Part shown: positions 9,760 to 22,935 of the stretch, in pieces | How positions within the stretch are numbered: position 1 is the stretch's first letter | Layout of the letters: every line of letters starts with the position of its first letter | DNA from: Humulus lupulus | Lineage: Eukaryota; Streptophyta; Magnoliopsida; Rosales; Cannabaceae | Length of the DNA: 64,000 bases | Direction of reading: 5' to 3' | Assembly: GCF_963169125.1 (NCBI RefSeq) | Contig: NC_084795.1 | Span: forward strand, 195,150,214 to 195,214,213 | Notes under the pieces: generated by a model | What the model was told of the DNA's origin: nothing | Seen by the model: only the letters and a program-made list of their open reading frames with translations | Databases searched by the model: none | Made by a program: the position numbers and the translations under genes

Positions 9760-11575
9760 TACTTTTGTCTTGTATTACATTTGAGTTAAGTAGGCCTGTG
9801 TGCTATAGTTTATTGGGGTATAGACAATCAATAGTCAAGCCCTCTAACATTGTTGTAACTATTTTTCCATTAAACCTATCCAACCTGCACTACTTTATTG
9901 CCATGATCTCACGATTATTATTCAATTTACATATAATAAATATGCAACATGGACTTTGTCAATTCAACTCATTGCACTCGTGAGAGTCCCAAGTCGTCGA
10001 ATCAGGTCTTGTGCTTGAGTTTCGAAGACATGAGTGTTTATCGACTTCTCTTAGTAATTAGGAAATTTTTAGGCATATAGTATTGCTCTATAGGCTAATT
10101 GTCCTCAAGAATAACTTTCACACGTTGTCAAGTGAAACTTGATGCGGCCCTACGTCCTCGAGTTTCGATGACTCAAGATGGGGCCTGCATGTGGTACTTA
10201 GAGCTTGAGGATCTTTTTGTCAGTGTTTAGACACTTGTGCATTTAGTGTTTCATCTTAGGCTCAAGGTCATAAGAGTAACTTTAATGCGGTGTCAAGTGA
10301 GGGCACTCGACTATCCTACGCCATCAGGTTTCAATGACTCGGGCTTTACAAGGTCTTGCACTGTAGAATTCTGCCTTAGTGCTCGACACTTAAGACATTT
10401 AGTTTTGCCTTTCAGGCTTAATGTCCCCAAGATCTGAAGGCTCGAGACTTTAGGGGGTCATTCTCTGCTCCCCAGGAACGTTGCCACCGATGGGTCAGCT
10501 CGGGATTCTTGGTTTGTCCCTGAGTATGTGGAAGTCATGAACTCATTATCCTAGGTTCAGGAGGTTGAGGTCCCCGCCCTTTGACTAGGTATTTTGTGAC
10601 TCAAGTTTTAGCACTCGAGGTCTGGCTCTAAATTCGAATGACACAGGCCTCCATTTTAATCTCGAGATCATAGGACCGAGTCACTGCTCCTCGAGCACGG
10701 TGTCCATGGGAGGTAGCATCAGTCCATACTCATGCTACTTGTTCTTTATATACTCTTAGGGTCAATATATCACAGAGTATTCTGCTTAAGTCTTAGGCAA
10801 TTTAGTCTCATGCCCAAGTACCAATGACTCAAGCTTCTGTTCATATCTCGAGGATTGGAATTTATTTATTATTCATCCGGAGCGCGCCGTCCTCGGATGA
10901 ATGCGCCAAATCCAATCTCGCATTACTTGGACTTTTTCAGCCCCGTCTTTTATCAGGCCACTTAGCTATGGGGTCTCATTACATTAGAGGCGCTTCACTC
11001 GTCGACTAGCTAAGCTCCCCATGTCATGGACTTATCGATGCTGCTTTTGTTCGAGGCATATGGAGGACTTGGTCAGAACTTCTCAGGCGCAATGTCCATG
11101 GGAGGTGTCCTAAGTATGCCACGAGACCCAATACAGAGTACTCGGTCTTCTGTTTGCATCTTGAGATTAAGGGACTTGATAAGAGCTGCTAGGATGCAAT
11201 TTCCATGGGAGGTGACACAGGTTTATTCTCGCGCTACTAAGATTCTTATCTTAGTCTCTAGATGCTAAGCCCTACTCTGTTTGGAACAAGCTTAGTTTCT
11301 TAGGTCAAAAACTTAAGACTAGTTTCCTAGGTTTTCTATTCTCGAGGTAGTGACACTAGGCTTACTTCACTTTCGACAAGCTTAGATTCCAAGATTGTAC
11401 CCCGCAAGGCATGACACTGCCCTAACTTCATGACCCCCAAGTAATCACAGACTAGTCTGCGTTCACTTGTCCAGACCAGCGAGCGGGTGCTCTACGCATA
11501 ACACTAACAAAATAAGGAAACTAAAAGATATAAGAAGACAAATAAATTTATTCTTTACCATGTTTTATATACACG
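9760..11575. other. Tat-2 spacer with degenerate tandem repeats
   Basis: No coding domain is seen. Repeated words such as 'gagtttcgatgactc' at about 10017, 10156 and 10328, each followed by 'gacac/agac...atttagt...ggct' and 'gcggtgtcaagtga', suggest diverged units of about 140-170 bases. Further ctcgag-rich copies extend toward 10900. It occupies the same structural place (between antisense gene and integrase) as the tandem duplication in Tat-3. Confidence 0.55.
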
Positions 11576-13773
11576 ATTTCTGTAATGCCCTATTTCCTTA
11601 GAGCCATTACTAAGTGAGTTTAAAAACGTGCTTTTAACTCCCTAATCGAGGTTTTAGGCCAAACAGTGTAATTAAGCCGTAAACAAAGAAAAAATTATTA
11701 GAGAAAGTAATCTTTCATAGTAAATCATAAAAGTTTGACACCTGGGATCCCAAAATACAGTTTAGAAATATTTACAACATAAAAACTGTACTATGTCGGC
11801 TAAACGACAAAATTCAAGTTCATTTGCAAGCATCTCCCAAAAATCTATGGCTGTGGCAGCCAGGCTGGCCAAACATGTACACGCTGCCTCACGCCTGCTA
11901 TACTCATGGTTAGTTTATCTTCTCCTTGCCCTTACCTGCACCGCAGAGCATCTGTGAGCCAAAGCCCAACAAGAAAACCCACAAACAGATAACATATGCA
12001 ACACACAAGTCAGGCATAAAAACAGGCCACCAATGGCTAAACACATACGGCCTAGCCATCCCAGGCGTTTACCAATCCCTGGGTTCGCGGACCATGCCGT
12101 AAGGATATCCTAGGTATCCTTCTAGGGAATCGCCCTGGCAACTCGCACTCCACGTGCTCAACACTGCTTCCCGGCCCCTAGCCGTTCTCGGCCTTGCACT
12201 CAACGTGCTTGACGTTGTTCCCGGTCCCTCGCTGTTCTCGGTCTACACCGTTCCCGGCTCTTGCCGATCACTCACATAATATCATACATGATATAGCAAC
12301 AAGTACAGAATTCTAGCATAAGCAGATAAAGGGCTATGCCCTACAATTCTAACATGTTAGGCTCGACCCTGCATATCAATTCCATTAAAACACACTGGGC
12401 TCAGCCCTGCACACAAGCTCTATGGGAACAGGGGTTTTCTTACCTGAGTTCCGAGCTTTCTGAGCACCGATGCCTCGAGCACAGTCCTCTAACGTGAGCC
12501 TCGCCAAAACCCTAGTCACAACACATTACAATGTCCATCGATTAAATTCTAATCCAATAAATAACTTCGAGCCATAACCCTATCCTCCAGGTCCTTGATT
12601 TCTATCAATCTGGGTGATAAAATCCATTCCGAGCCTTACCCCCTGAGTTCCCAAGCCTAAAATACCCTACCCCAAACTGGCACTAAGGGCCGTAGCCCCA
12701 CCCACAAGAGCCGCGGCTAGCCTCGAAACAGAGGCTAGCACCTCACTGACCCCCACACGGGCCACGGCGCGCATGAGCTTCTCGGCCTCCCATGGCCGCG
12801 CGCATGCGGGCCACAGCGCACCCCCCCTAGGGTCGCGGCTCTCACCTCCGAACCCAGAATTTTCCATCTTCTTCCCTACCTTTTCCTCAAGCTAACACAT
12901 TCAAAACCTACTTAATGAACCTAGATTAATAACACATGAATACCAGCTCAATATCAACACTAAAACCCACTAGAAATCTGCTCCAAAATCCAACTAGAAT
13001 ACCCAAAACAGATTAAGCTTAACTAACATGCATGCTCTAGTAAACCAGCAACAATTCTCAATATAATCCCAATAATTAGGGCTTACCTTGCTGAATTCAA
13101 CCCGAGAAGTTGATCCTCAATCCTCAAGCTTTAAACTTCTAAGTTTCCTCAGCCAATTCCTTGCTTAAGCTAGTTTCCACCAAAGTTTCCTTGAGCTTTG
13201 TCTTAGGGAGTGAATGAGAAAAAGAGATAGGGTTTATCTTCAGCTGGGAGAAGGTGAGTCGGTTCCTAAGCCTTCTAAACAATTCCTTCCTTTGTTTTAT
13301 TAACTTAAGTCTAAACGTTTACCTCAAGGCTCGGGGTACCAAAACGTCCCCGAGGGCAAAATGGTAAATTTCCCTAATATTCCTGCCTAGACATTCTATC
13401 CTCAAATATATCTCCAAATATTTATTTTCATGTCCCGATAACCCCATAACTCATCTAATACCCAAATTACCCCTTGGCTCGCCCCGAGTCCAAATCTCAA
13501 CCCTGCTGTGACTCCCTGGCTAACCGCTCCCCAGGACTGTCTCAGATAGTGCTGCACAGACATATCACACATATACAACATATATCTCATTTATCACACT
13601 TATGCCCCTAATATCCAGATGGGGCCCACATGCACATTTAACTCAATTAAACATGCATCATAATCATATATACACATAAATTCACATATAAGCATATTAA
13701 ACCACTTATTTCCCTCCAGGCACACTAATCAAGGCCCTAAGCCTGATTAGCAAATTCGGGTCGTTACAATTTC
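11576..13773 (-). mobile_element. Solo Tekay-type LTR with perfect TSD
   Basis: An LTR of 2188 bases (11581-13768) reads on the minus strand TGTAACGACCCG... to ...GGGCATTACA. It is flanked by the identical 5-bp duplications ATTTC (11576-11580 and 13769-13773). No internal region is present, so LTR-LTR recombination removed it. The sequence on either side belongs to the Tat-2 element. A GC-rich block with ccgcggc and ggccgcgcg lies at about 12680-12850. Confidence 0.93.
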
Positions 13774-15061
13774 CATTAAATGTTTCCAAAAGCTACAAGG
13801 GAGACTACAAAAATTAATAAATTCACTGCTCATATCACTGTTAAAATCAGCGAAGATGCTCAGGATTCCAGGCATGGAGTATTGATTTCCCAATCAGTTG
13901 GGCCAATTTGTATGTCCTCGGACATACAACACTCTCGACTTGGTATGGGCCCTTTCAGTTAGGTCCCAAGACTCCTGCACCGGGGTCTTGGATGGCTAAG
14001 ATGACTCTTCGCATCACTAGATCTCCAACCCCAACCTTTCTATCCTTCACCTGAGATTTGATACACCTGGCCAGCTTCTGCTGGTAGGATGCTACTCGAA
14101 GATGAGAAGCTTCATATAGCTCCTCCATGAGGTCCAGGGATTCTCAGAGTAAAGTGTGGTTTAGGGTTGGGTCATATGTGTCCCGTTAGGGTGTGTAGAT
14201 TATTGCCTCAATTGGGAGCATGGCCTCATACCCATAGGCCATTGAGAATGGTGAGTGGCCAGTCGAGTTCTTGGCAGTGGTGCGGCAGCTCCACAATTCT
14301 CTAGGCAACTCCTCGGGCCAAGTACCTTTCACCTACTTAAGCTTTTCTTTATGGTGGCTTTGAGCGTCTTATTGACTGCTTCCACCTCCCTGTTTTCCTC
14401 CGGGTGGACGACAGAGGAAAATCTTTTCATAACCTCGTGTCGCTGAAAGAAATCCCTGAACACCTCGCTGTCAAACTGCAGACCATTGTCGGATACTATC
14501 GTCCTAGGGAGCCCGTAGCGGCAAATGATGTTCTTGATGACAAAATCTAGAGCCTCCTTGGACGTGATAGTAGCGAGTGACTCAGCCTCAACCCACTTCG
14601 TGAAGTAGTCGACTGCCACTATCGTGTACTTCACTCCTCCTTTTCTCGTGGGTAGTGACCCGATAAGGTCAATGCCCCAGACCGCAAAAGGACTCATCAT
14701 CTGATTGAGCTCGTTTGCAGGAGCTCGAGGTATGTTGGCAAAACATTGGCACTTGTCACACTTCTTGAAATAGTCCATCACATCTCCGTTCATGGTGGGG
14801 CAGAAGTATCCTGGCCTCAAGATTTTCTTGGTGAGGCTTTGCCCCTCGGCGTGGTCTTCGCAAAAACCCTCTAGCACTTCTTGGAGTATCATACTGGCTT
14901 CTTGCTTGGACATGCATCACAATAGAGGCAAAAAAATATCCCCACCTGTTCATCTTGTCGTCCATGATAACATATTGAGGCGCGTAGTAAAGTAGATTTC
15001 GAGCTACTTTCTTGTCCAGCGGTAAATCCCTTAAGGTGAGATATTTCACTATGCGCTCCAT
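13774..15061 (-). pseudogene. pol: Tat-2 integrase (broken)
   Basis: Minus-strand integrase of a Tat-lineage Gypsy element. The main open part (14913-14329) holds the zinc-binding region (EGFCEDHAEGQSL, CDKCQCF) and the catalytic core with D in GIDLIGS, D in VSDNGLQF and E in NREVEAVNK. Upstream (15061-14756, another frame) is the linker region LPLDKKVARNLLYYA. Downstream, past a stop, are LWSCRTT and FSMAYGYEAMLP, then the C-terminal VLGPN and GPYQVE parts. Frameshifts and stops show it is dead. The solo LTR at 11581-13768 lies just 3' of it. Confidence 0.85.
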
Positions 15062-15551
15062 CCAACCGTCCTGGGTTGGATTGCCTCCACCTCCTCAGAA
15101 GCTAAGATGCTTGGGGAAGACAAGTAGTTGATGGGGACTACATTGATCAGCTTAGCATCCTTGGTGGTGGCAAGGTTTGCTAGGGCGTCACCGTTTGAGT
15201 TATGTTCTCAAGGCACTTGCCGAATTGTGAATTTTTTGAAGCCATGTAGCATTTCTTAGGTCTTTGTTAAGTAAGCGACCATCTTTGTTCCCCAGGCCTG
15301 GTACTCTCCAATTACCTGATTTACTACTAGCTGCGAGTTGCTGAAAATCTCGTGGCCCTCGGCCTTGAGATCGAGTGCAACTCTAAGCCCGACAATAAGG
15401 GCCTTGTACTCGGCTTCATTGTTGGAGGCATTGAACCCAAATCCTAGAGTGCAATGGATCCTGTCTCCTTCGAGGGATAACAAAATGAGGCCCGCCTCGG
15501 CAGCATTTTCATTCGACAGTCCATCTACATACAACTTCCATGTGGGTCAAA
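15062..15551 (-). pseudogene. pol: Tat-2 RNase H domain (broken)
   Basis: The frame 15534-15256 encodes YVDGLSN, then ASNNEAEYKALIVGLRVAL and a region with SNSQLVVNQVIGEYQA. This is the signature of the additional (archaeal-type) RNase H characteristic of Tat elements. It is cut at 15551 by the Athila element, so RT and protease are not in view. The region 15255-15062 continues toward integrase with several stops. Confidence 0.8.
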
Positions 15552-17985
15552 TGGGTGTCGTATGCCGTACCAAATTTAATTATATTTATTCCTTATTACT
15601 TACTAAATTATTAGTAAAGTGCCAGTAAGGGTCGAACCCATGAGGATTATTATTCAATTTATCATTCAAAATAAAAACAAGAATTAAATAGAGGATTTCG
15701 TTTCAGGATTTAATGACATAAAATAAAGTAATAAACAAAGAGCAATGGATAATATGATTTTAAAGAAACAGTCAAGAATTACAATCCACCTTTGACAATA
15801 AATCTATCCACAATCACAAATAATATTCCCTATTCCCAATTCCCAATTAAACTATTAAGCCTGTAGATAAAACTTAAGCAGTCAATTATTCCAGTTTCTA
15901 TTCTATAATTAATTAAAGAAAAGCACTCTTAATTATTAATTTTTACCAAGCAATAAACCCATTAAGCATGCGATCTATTTAGCCCATGAAAAACATTACA
16001 TTCAATGGAGACAAGTTAATCTAGGAAACAAATTCCTTAAGCATGCAACTCATTTAGGCTAGGTTCTATTTTTCATCACAATCAAAATAACCATCACAAT
16101 AATTAATTGTAATTTATCACTCTGCTTAGAATCAGAAACTATTAGGTGAATAACAATCCTAAGATGATAGTAGAATAATGCGAAACCCTAATTAGTTGGC
16201 CACTTAAACAAGATTTTACAAGATTCGGAGCATTCAAATAGAAAAAATAGAAGCAATTTAATATAAGGGAATAAAAAGAATAAAATTCATAAGTACATTC
16301 AAGATCTCATATCTAGGATTTTGAAATAACCCTCAACTACAAAGAAAACTACTCCATAATAACATTCATATTCACAAACATAAATATTCAATGAAAAATA
16401 AATGAGTTTTGAGAAGAAAAAAAAAACTAGATTGAAGAATGTATATGCTGATGTCTTTTCTTCTCCTCTGCTACTCTAGCCTCTAAAATTCACAATCCAA
16501 AGTTATTATAAAATTTAACCTTGACCCCTTTAATAGCCCTTTAAAAAATACATTTAAATTTAAAGAATTAAAGAAAAATCGATCGCTGGCCGCGGCCAGT
16601 GTTTCTTGGCTGCCGCGAACACTGGAACATGTATTTTCTAGAAAATCAGGCTCCAGTCGTTGCCTGAGACATTGTTGGTCGGGACTGCTGGGCTTTGTTG
16701 GTGTGGCCGCAGCCTAGGATGTGGCTGGCCGCGACCGTAAGATTTTTTCCATTTTCGTTTTTCATCATGTACAGACATTGGCAGTATTTTAACCATAACT
16801 TCCTCGATATAGCTCGTTATTGGACGATTCAATAAGATATGGAAAGCTAAGAAAATGATCTAATACTTGTATTTCTAGGTAGATTTCCAAAAGAGTAATG
16901 AAAAATTATCAAAATCAAGTGTGAAGTTTCAGACTTGTGATTCTGAGCTAAACCATTGCTTGTAAAACCAAATTCATTCTTTTACATCCAAATGTCTTGA
17001 AAATCCTAAAAACACAAAATAAACTAATTAAACATATATATATAAAATCAAGTTCATAATTATTGAACAATAATAAATTAAAAATAGGCAAATTCGATAC
17101 TTATCGAATTCCCCCATAATTGAGATTTGCTTGTTCTCGAGCAAACAAAATAAAAACTAAACACATAAGAAATTGTTTTGTCGAAAGCACTAGTTGTATC
17201 AAAAATTGATCAAATAAATAAGTCATAAGAAAAATACCAATTCCACATTCCTCAGAATTTCAACTCAATGCTAGTTACCACTTAAACTTAATCTCTTATG
17301 ATTATACACAATCAAACTTACCAAGCACAAACATTCAAATCAATTTATACATGCCAAAGTATATTTTAAAGTCTCTTGTATAGTAAATATTTTCATGAAA
17401 AACATCAACTCCATAGACATTAACCAATTATTCTCCACTAATGTAAACACACATAATCAAGAATCGAAAGGCCTTTAAAATCTTGTGATGTAAGGCTAAG
17501 GTTAAAGACAAATGAAAAATGAATATTTAAGCTTAAATTACACCATAGCCTATATTTTTGTCTATTCCTAGATATTCCCAAAATGTTCCCATACAATTCA
17601 AGAAAATAGATAATATTTCTAGTTTTTCTTTCCGCATTGATCTTACTATTTCCCCCACACTTATAGTTTTGCAAAACTTTTTTTTTTCAATATTTCTCAG
17701 TGCATATTTTTTTCTGTTTTTTTTTTCTTTTCAATTCAACTCATTGGAAGAAATAGTAGATCATATACTTTCACATTATAATCCAACAAATCAATACAAC
17801 TTCCCCTTTTTAAAATCTATAACCCAACCCACCAATTCAAATAATCATATAACCCACCAATGGGTCACAAAAAGAGATAAAATTTTCAAGCTACAAAGGT
17901 TTATATATTGGCTTCATAGAATAAAACCATTAGTCATTATGGCTCAAGAATGGGAAACTAGGGTATTAGATATTGTTGTAACCTA
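15552..17985 (-). mobile_element. 3' end of a minus-strand Athila element (Athila-2)
   Basis: 3' LTR 15552-17106 (about 1.55 kb), reading on the minus strand from CGATAAGTATCG to GCATACGACACCCA. It is preceded by a polypurine tract (17107-17119; minus-strand TTATGGGGGAATT). 17120-17985 is the untranslated 3' region, homologous in reverse to about 62080-62920 of Athila-1. The 5' part of the element is missing; homology stops near 17980. It interrupts the RNase H of Tat-2, and the adjoining 5 bases are tcaaa. Confidence 0.85.
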
Positions 17986-18551
17986 AAAATTAGAACGAGT
18001 TTAGTTACTCAGCTCAGGTACAGTTGGCAGATGAATATATGGAAGAGCAGCCAAGTAGAACCTCTGGTTAGTAATCATGTGAGCAGCTCGATTTGGGACT
18101 TGGCAATACGACATACAGGTTATTATCATACCGCCTCTTAGGATAACAGTCCATTTTGAAACCTATAGTGGCCGGATCCCCTTTTTGGGCAATTTGAGGT
18201 TATTCCGAGCAAAGGTTTGGATTATCTTTGATCACCATCTCGTGGAAACCTGCTCAAAACACATTCTAAAGGATTTCAAGAGATTTGAAGGTTCTTTATA
18301 TGCTCATTAACACCTAGGCTGCATTGCATATTTATCATTTATGATCCGAGATAGCAGGAGTATATTCTATTCTGTTATCAAATCACATCCCAATGTAAAT
18401 GGGAATAATCTTTGTTAAATGTATACCATATTTATTCACACAGTTACCCAAACCTGTCCAGGAAATTCCACTATAAATATCAGGGATAATGCACAGGAAA
18501 GGGGACGACTATTTTGTATTACTAAAACTTTGCAGAAATTGTGAGAGAAAA
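17986..18551 (+). other. Unclassified promoter-like fragment
   Basis: No coding domain. CACTATAAATATC near 18468-18480, followed by a leader-like stretch, resembles the U3/R part of an LTR. I cannot assign the family. It ends where the Tekay LTR begins (flank gaaaa). Confidence 0.35.
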
Positions 18552-20778
18552 TGTAACGACCCAAAATCACTGGTAAGGCTTAAAAACATTGATTAGCATG
18601 CCGCGAGGGCATAATTGGTATATGTGTGATTAAATGGTTTAAATGCATGAATATGTGGCATGCATGATTAATATGATTATATGACTATGTTACATGCATG
18701 CTTATGTGTATTAGATATCATGTGAGCCCTCTAGAACTGATAAGGGCATATTTGTAATTTTGGCCTGTTGAGGGCATAAATGTGATTATTTGTGATAAAT
18801 TGTTGAGACCACATTATTATGTGGATATATTTGCAGTGTATGGATCGAGACGGTCCTAGTGAGCGGAATAGCGAAATAATCACAACAGGGTTTAATACCC
18901 GGCTCGCGAGAGCCTAGGGGTATTTTTGGGAATTCAGAGAATATTGTGGAAATTATTAAATATTGAATAATTGATTGGGAAATAATTATACATGACGGGG
19001 TTAATTGGAGAATGTTAGAAACACTTAAGGAATTAGCGGGAACTGGGAGTGGAATGACCAATTTACCCCTAGGAACAATTTGAAGACTAATAGGCTTGAG
19101 GGGCAAAATATTATTTTCTTAAGCAAGGATATACTTAGACAAAAACTAAAGGAAAGCTCTCTCTCTCATCTCTCTCTCACGATTTCTTCCCTTTCTCTCT
19201 ATTGGTGATTTAGTTTGAGCAGCTAGAGGAATTGAAGGACAAAAGAGCTTAGGCTTGAAGCTAGAAGTGCATGAATTGAGGCTTTGGAGACTGGGAGGTT
19301 TAGCTGGGATTTAAGCTCAAGTCTTGGAGGTTGTAGCCTGTGAAGATTCAGTCATAATTGAGGTAAAATTTTAGCTCTTCATCTTTGAGTTTCTGGTTGG
19401 ATTTAGATAGGACTATAGGTGCTTGGTTAGTTTGAATTGGGGAATTGATTATAGTATGTATGTTAAGGTTTAGGTGTCCAAATATGTGATTAAAGGTCCT
19501 AACCCGTAGCCATGCTTGTTTGTGGTTGGGAGGTTTCTTTGAGTTTGAATTCTGGATAAACTGGCTGGGAGAAGTGTGAAGAAAACCCATAATTTCTGGG
19601 TTCGAAGGGGCACGTCGCGACCCAGAAGTCGCGACCTTTGAAGCCAAGTTTTGGGCTGCCTTGGGATTTTTTTCCTTAGGATGGTTTCTAAGTTTGGTAA
19701 GGCTCCGGGGCTCGATCCTAGGTCGTCGGGAGAATTTCTACTACCCGGTTTAGTAGAAATTGAGGTCCTGCAGGCTAGTTTTGATCCCCTAAGTATTTAT
19801 TTGGATTAGAAGTTGATAAATACCTATTGCACACTGTGACTAGGTTTATCGCCAAGGCTCAGGACTGAGGATCGTGCTCAGAACCGCTCTATTGTATGAG
19901 CTTGGACATCAAGGTAAGAAAACTGCACACTTTAGTGGTCATAACAGGACTGGGATTCTCAATACTTGAACCTGTTTACTGTATGGTTAAATGATTGACT
20001 TGGCATATGAGAATGAATGACCTAAGAGAGTTGGAGCTGATAATTTGCACATAGGACGCGGCTCAGCCACTGTGAGTTGGGTTCAGCTAAATAAACACTG
20101 GAATCGCCTAAGCGAGCTGGAGTAAACAGAGGGCGCGACCTGAAGTTGCTGACCCTAAAAATTGTATATGTTTACTGATATTAGTGTGTTGTCTATGATT
20201 TGTTGATTATTTGGATGATTTTTTTATGATTAAATGATTATCATGCCTGATTATGTATTACTGCTATGGTTTTCTTGATGGGCCTTGGCTCACGAGTGCT
20301 ACGTGGTGCAGGTAAAGGAAAGGGTAAGATGGACCAACCACGAGTTGGCGAGCTCTAGGGCGAGATGTACATTGCCAGCTGATCGTCCGCCATAGCCGCG
20401 GGAAAGTAGAGGGACAGATGCCTAAAACTTGTAATTTTGCCATTAGAATCGCCACTGATTGTATATAAATTTTGGGAATTTTGTTGCTTTGTCTCTTAAA
20501 CCCTGTTTTGGGATCCCATGTACCAAACATCTATTTTTATGAAAAATTAACCGTTATTGATCAAAATCTTTTAACACTAATCCGATTGTTGACCTTAGGA
20601 TCACATTTCCAATAAAATGACTTGATTAGTAAGTCCTGCACTATTCCAACTACAAAGTGCCTGAGAACTAGCAGAAGATACTTGCAGACATGCAAGCCCA
20701 GTTACATAGTCAGGATGAGCAGATCCGTCTTTTGAGATAGCAGGCTCCGTCAGGGAGTGCTGCACCAATTTTGCCACC
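18552..20778 (+). mobile_element. Tekay-2: 5' LTR and gag stub (truncated)
   Basis: The LTR starts TGTAACGACCCAAAATCACTG and is colinear with the solo LTR at 32397-34538 up to about 20645. The last ~60 bases, the PBS and the start of the internal region are missing. From about 20650 the DNA encodes a gag N-terminus-like piece (DMQAQLHSQDEQIRLLR, then a TAG where Q fits), matching the Tekay-1 gag start near 46160. The Copia LTR at 20779 interrupts it. Confidence 0.8.
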
Positions 20779-22042
20779 TGTTAGGAGTACGTCCTAAAAG
20801 CATGTAAAAGACATTTATTATTTCGATGAATAAATAAATACAATGGTCTATTATTGTTATATTTAGATTATTAAATTATTGTTTGAATAATTTTGTAAAT
20901 ATCATAAAATTTCCATATTCATTATTGAGGATGTGATCTTGTATTAGTACGAAAAAATTAAGATCACATGAATGAATAAAAATAGTCAACAACAACAAAT
21001 TGAAGTTATAGAATTCTTTAATTGGGGTTGTAAGTATGGTTTGCGGAGTATCATATTGATACAAATAATCCAGATTCAGATTATTGATGTGGTAAGACAT
21101 CTCGGTAAAGGTTTTTTATATAATATGATTATATATGACATGGGCCGATATGAATAAAAGTCTTTATCCAAATACCATTTAATAATAAAGACTTGTAAGT
21201 CATATCATAACTGATGATCATTTATTGATCAACCTAAATCTTGAGTGTTCATGAACTCTTGTTCGTGTTTATTAAATCTATTGATTAATTCGTTAAGATC
21301 TCTTCATAGAATGAGGTTATTGACTGTCGTTTTGGAGATTTAATATCATGAATGGCTGGGAACATGTATCAACAATACGGAATCTAATCTTTCCTAACAG
21401 ATTGTATATTAGTTCCATTAAGGGTTGATTCTGGAACTGAATGATTTTGAGCTCAAATCTATAATTAGATTATAGATTAATTACACTAGTGAATTAATGA
21501 TACATAAGGAATAAGAAGTAAATTAGAAAGGTAAAATGGTAATTTTTCCCTTCTAATTTATGAACTAATTAATTAGAGGGTTGAAGTATTGTAAGATGGT
21601 TATATCAATGGACAACTTAAAATAAGATTTCTGTAAAAGTATATCTATAACATAAAGAGTTCAATTCTGAATTAATAGTGGAGAAATATCAGAATTAATA
21701 AATTAACTATTATAATTAAAGAGTTTAATTATTTAGTTTTAATTTATTGGAGCTTAATGTTATAGGTCCATGGTCCCCGAAATGGCTCAAGCAAACACCG
21801 ACAAAGATAAATACAAAAATGGGCAAAATGACTTATTTGATAAGTAAAATATTTTTCTTTGCACTAAACTTAATTATTGTATAATTATGTGTAATTAATT
21901 AATTGAGAATTAATCAATTATTTGATTTAACAAAAATATAATTAATTTTGAATAAATTTATTTTTGGGATTTTTGGTATTTTAATAATAATGAAAATTGG
22001 GAAAAATCACATGCCTTCCTTGGCATTTGGTGGACGTGTAGA
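20779..22042 (+). repeat. Copia LTR, left piece (LTR positions 1 to ~1260)
   Basis: Starts TGTTAGGAGTACGTCC and is about 95% similar to the start of the 3' LTR at 39557. It is AT-rich and non-coding. At 22042 (…gtggacgtgtag) it stops being similar to the other copies and joins the Tat-3 element. The left flank is ccacc, within the Tekay-2 gag stub. Confidence 0.85.
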
Positions 22043-22087
22043 CCGTTTTGGTGGAAAAATCACATGCAACCGTTTTTTGGGTAAACA

Positions 22088-22935
22088 TTTACCCCCCAAG
22101 TTTATTTATTGCAACCATCAATAAGTAAACTTACGAAACCAACTCTTTGAATACCCAACAAAATCTGTCAGAACCGCCCGTGCTTTCTCGAAAAAGGTGA
22201 CCAATCATGTCTAATCAAGTCTTTTCGGTTTCCCTAGAATGTGTCTGACGGCCATTTCACTTCCCCATGCTTAGAAAAAGTAACTCATGATTACCTCTTT
22301 TAACGTGCCTTGGTCTTTATAAATAACCCCCAAGTTATCATTTTTACCTTTTACTTACTTTTTCTTTCTTGAAGAACATTGAAGAACTCGTGCTCCAGTG
22401 CCCAGAAATTTTCAAGCATCTACGCTTGGACGTTCCAAAACTTTCACCTTCGGACTTCAATCTTTATCTGAGTAAGCTTCATGAACTTTCTTGTCTTTTG
22501 AGTTACCATACGAAACTGCCTTATGCTTGCTTTCATTTCCGAACCCTTTCGTGTTCTTGGCTGAAAATGTATGGGGATTATTTTCATGTTGACAGATGAT
22601 TGATAGGGTAGTGAATTACTGTTTTGTAGGAGTTAGGAGCCAGTTCGGTAGTTGAGATTGTAGATTTTGAGGCGTAAAATCGAAGTAAAAATTCGATTTT
22701 TAAGCTAGTTGAAAAACTGGGTTTTTCCCGCCCCTTCGGAGTTGAATAAGTATTTTCCTGAAAAACTTTTTACTTCCGCTTTTCAAACTACTCGTATAGA
22801 ACTTATTGTTTTTGTTAGAATGTTGCGTGCCGTATAAAAACTTAATTTTTATACGCGAGCAACGTTATTCAAACTCTCAACACAAGCTTTTAAGCTTTAT
22901 GTCTTACCTCCCCCTTTCTCTGCTCGCAGTTTTTC
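22088..22935 (+). promoter_or_regulatory. Leader and TATA box of Tat-3 antisense gene
   Basis: 22088-22102 is the minus-strand PPT (AACTTGGGGGGTAAA). TATAAATAA at 22318-22326 lies about 230 bases inside the 3' LTR edge on the antisense strand. A short frame from 22369 (MKNIEELVLQCPEIF) is followed by a donor-like ctga|gtaagc at 22470 and by an acceptor ctcgcag| ending at 22929, just before the main ATG at 22936. Confidence 0.5.
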
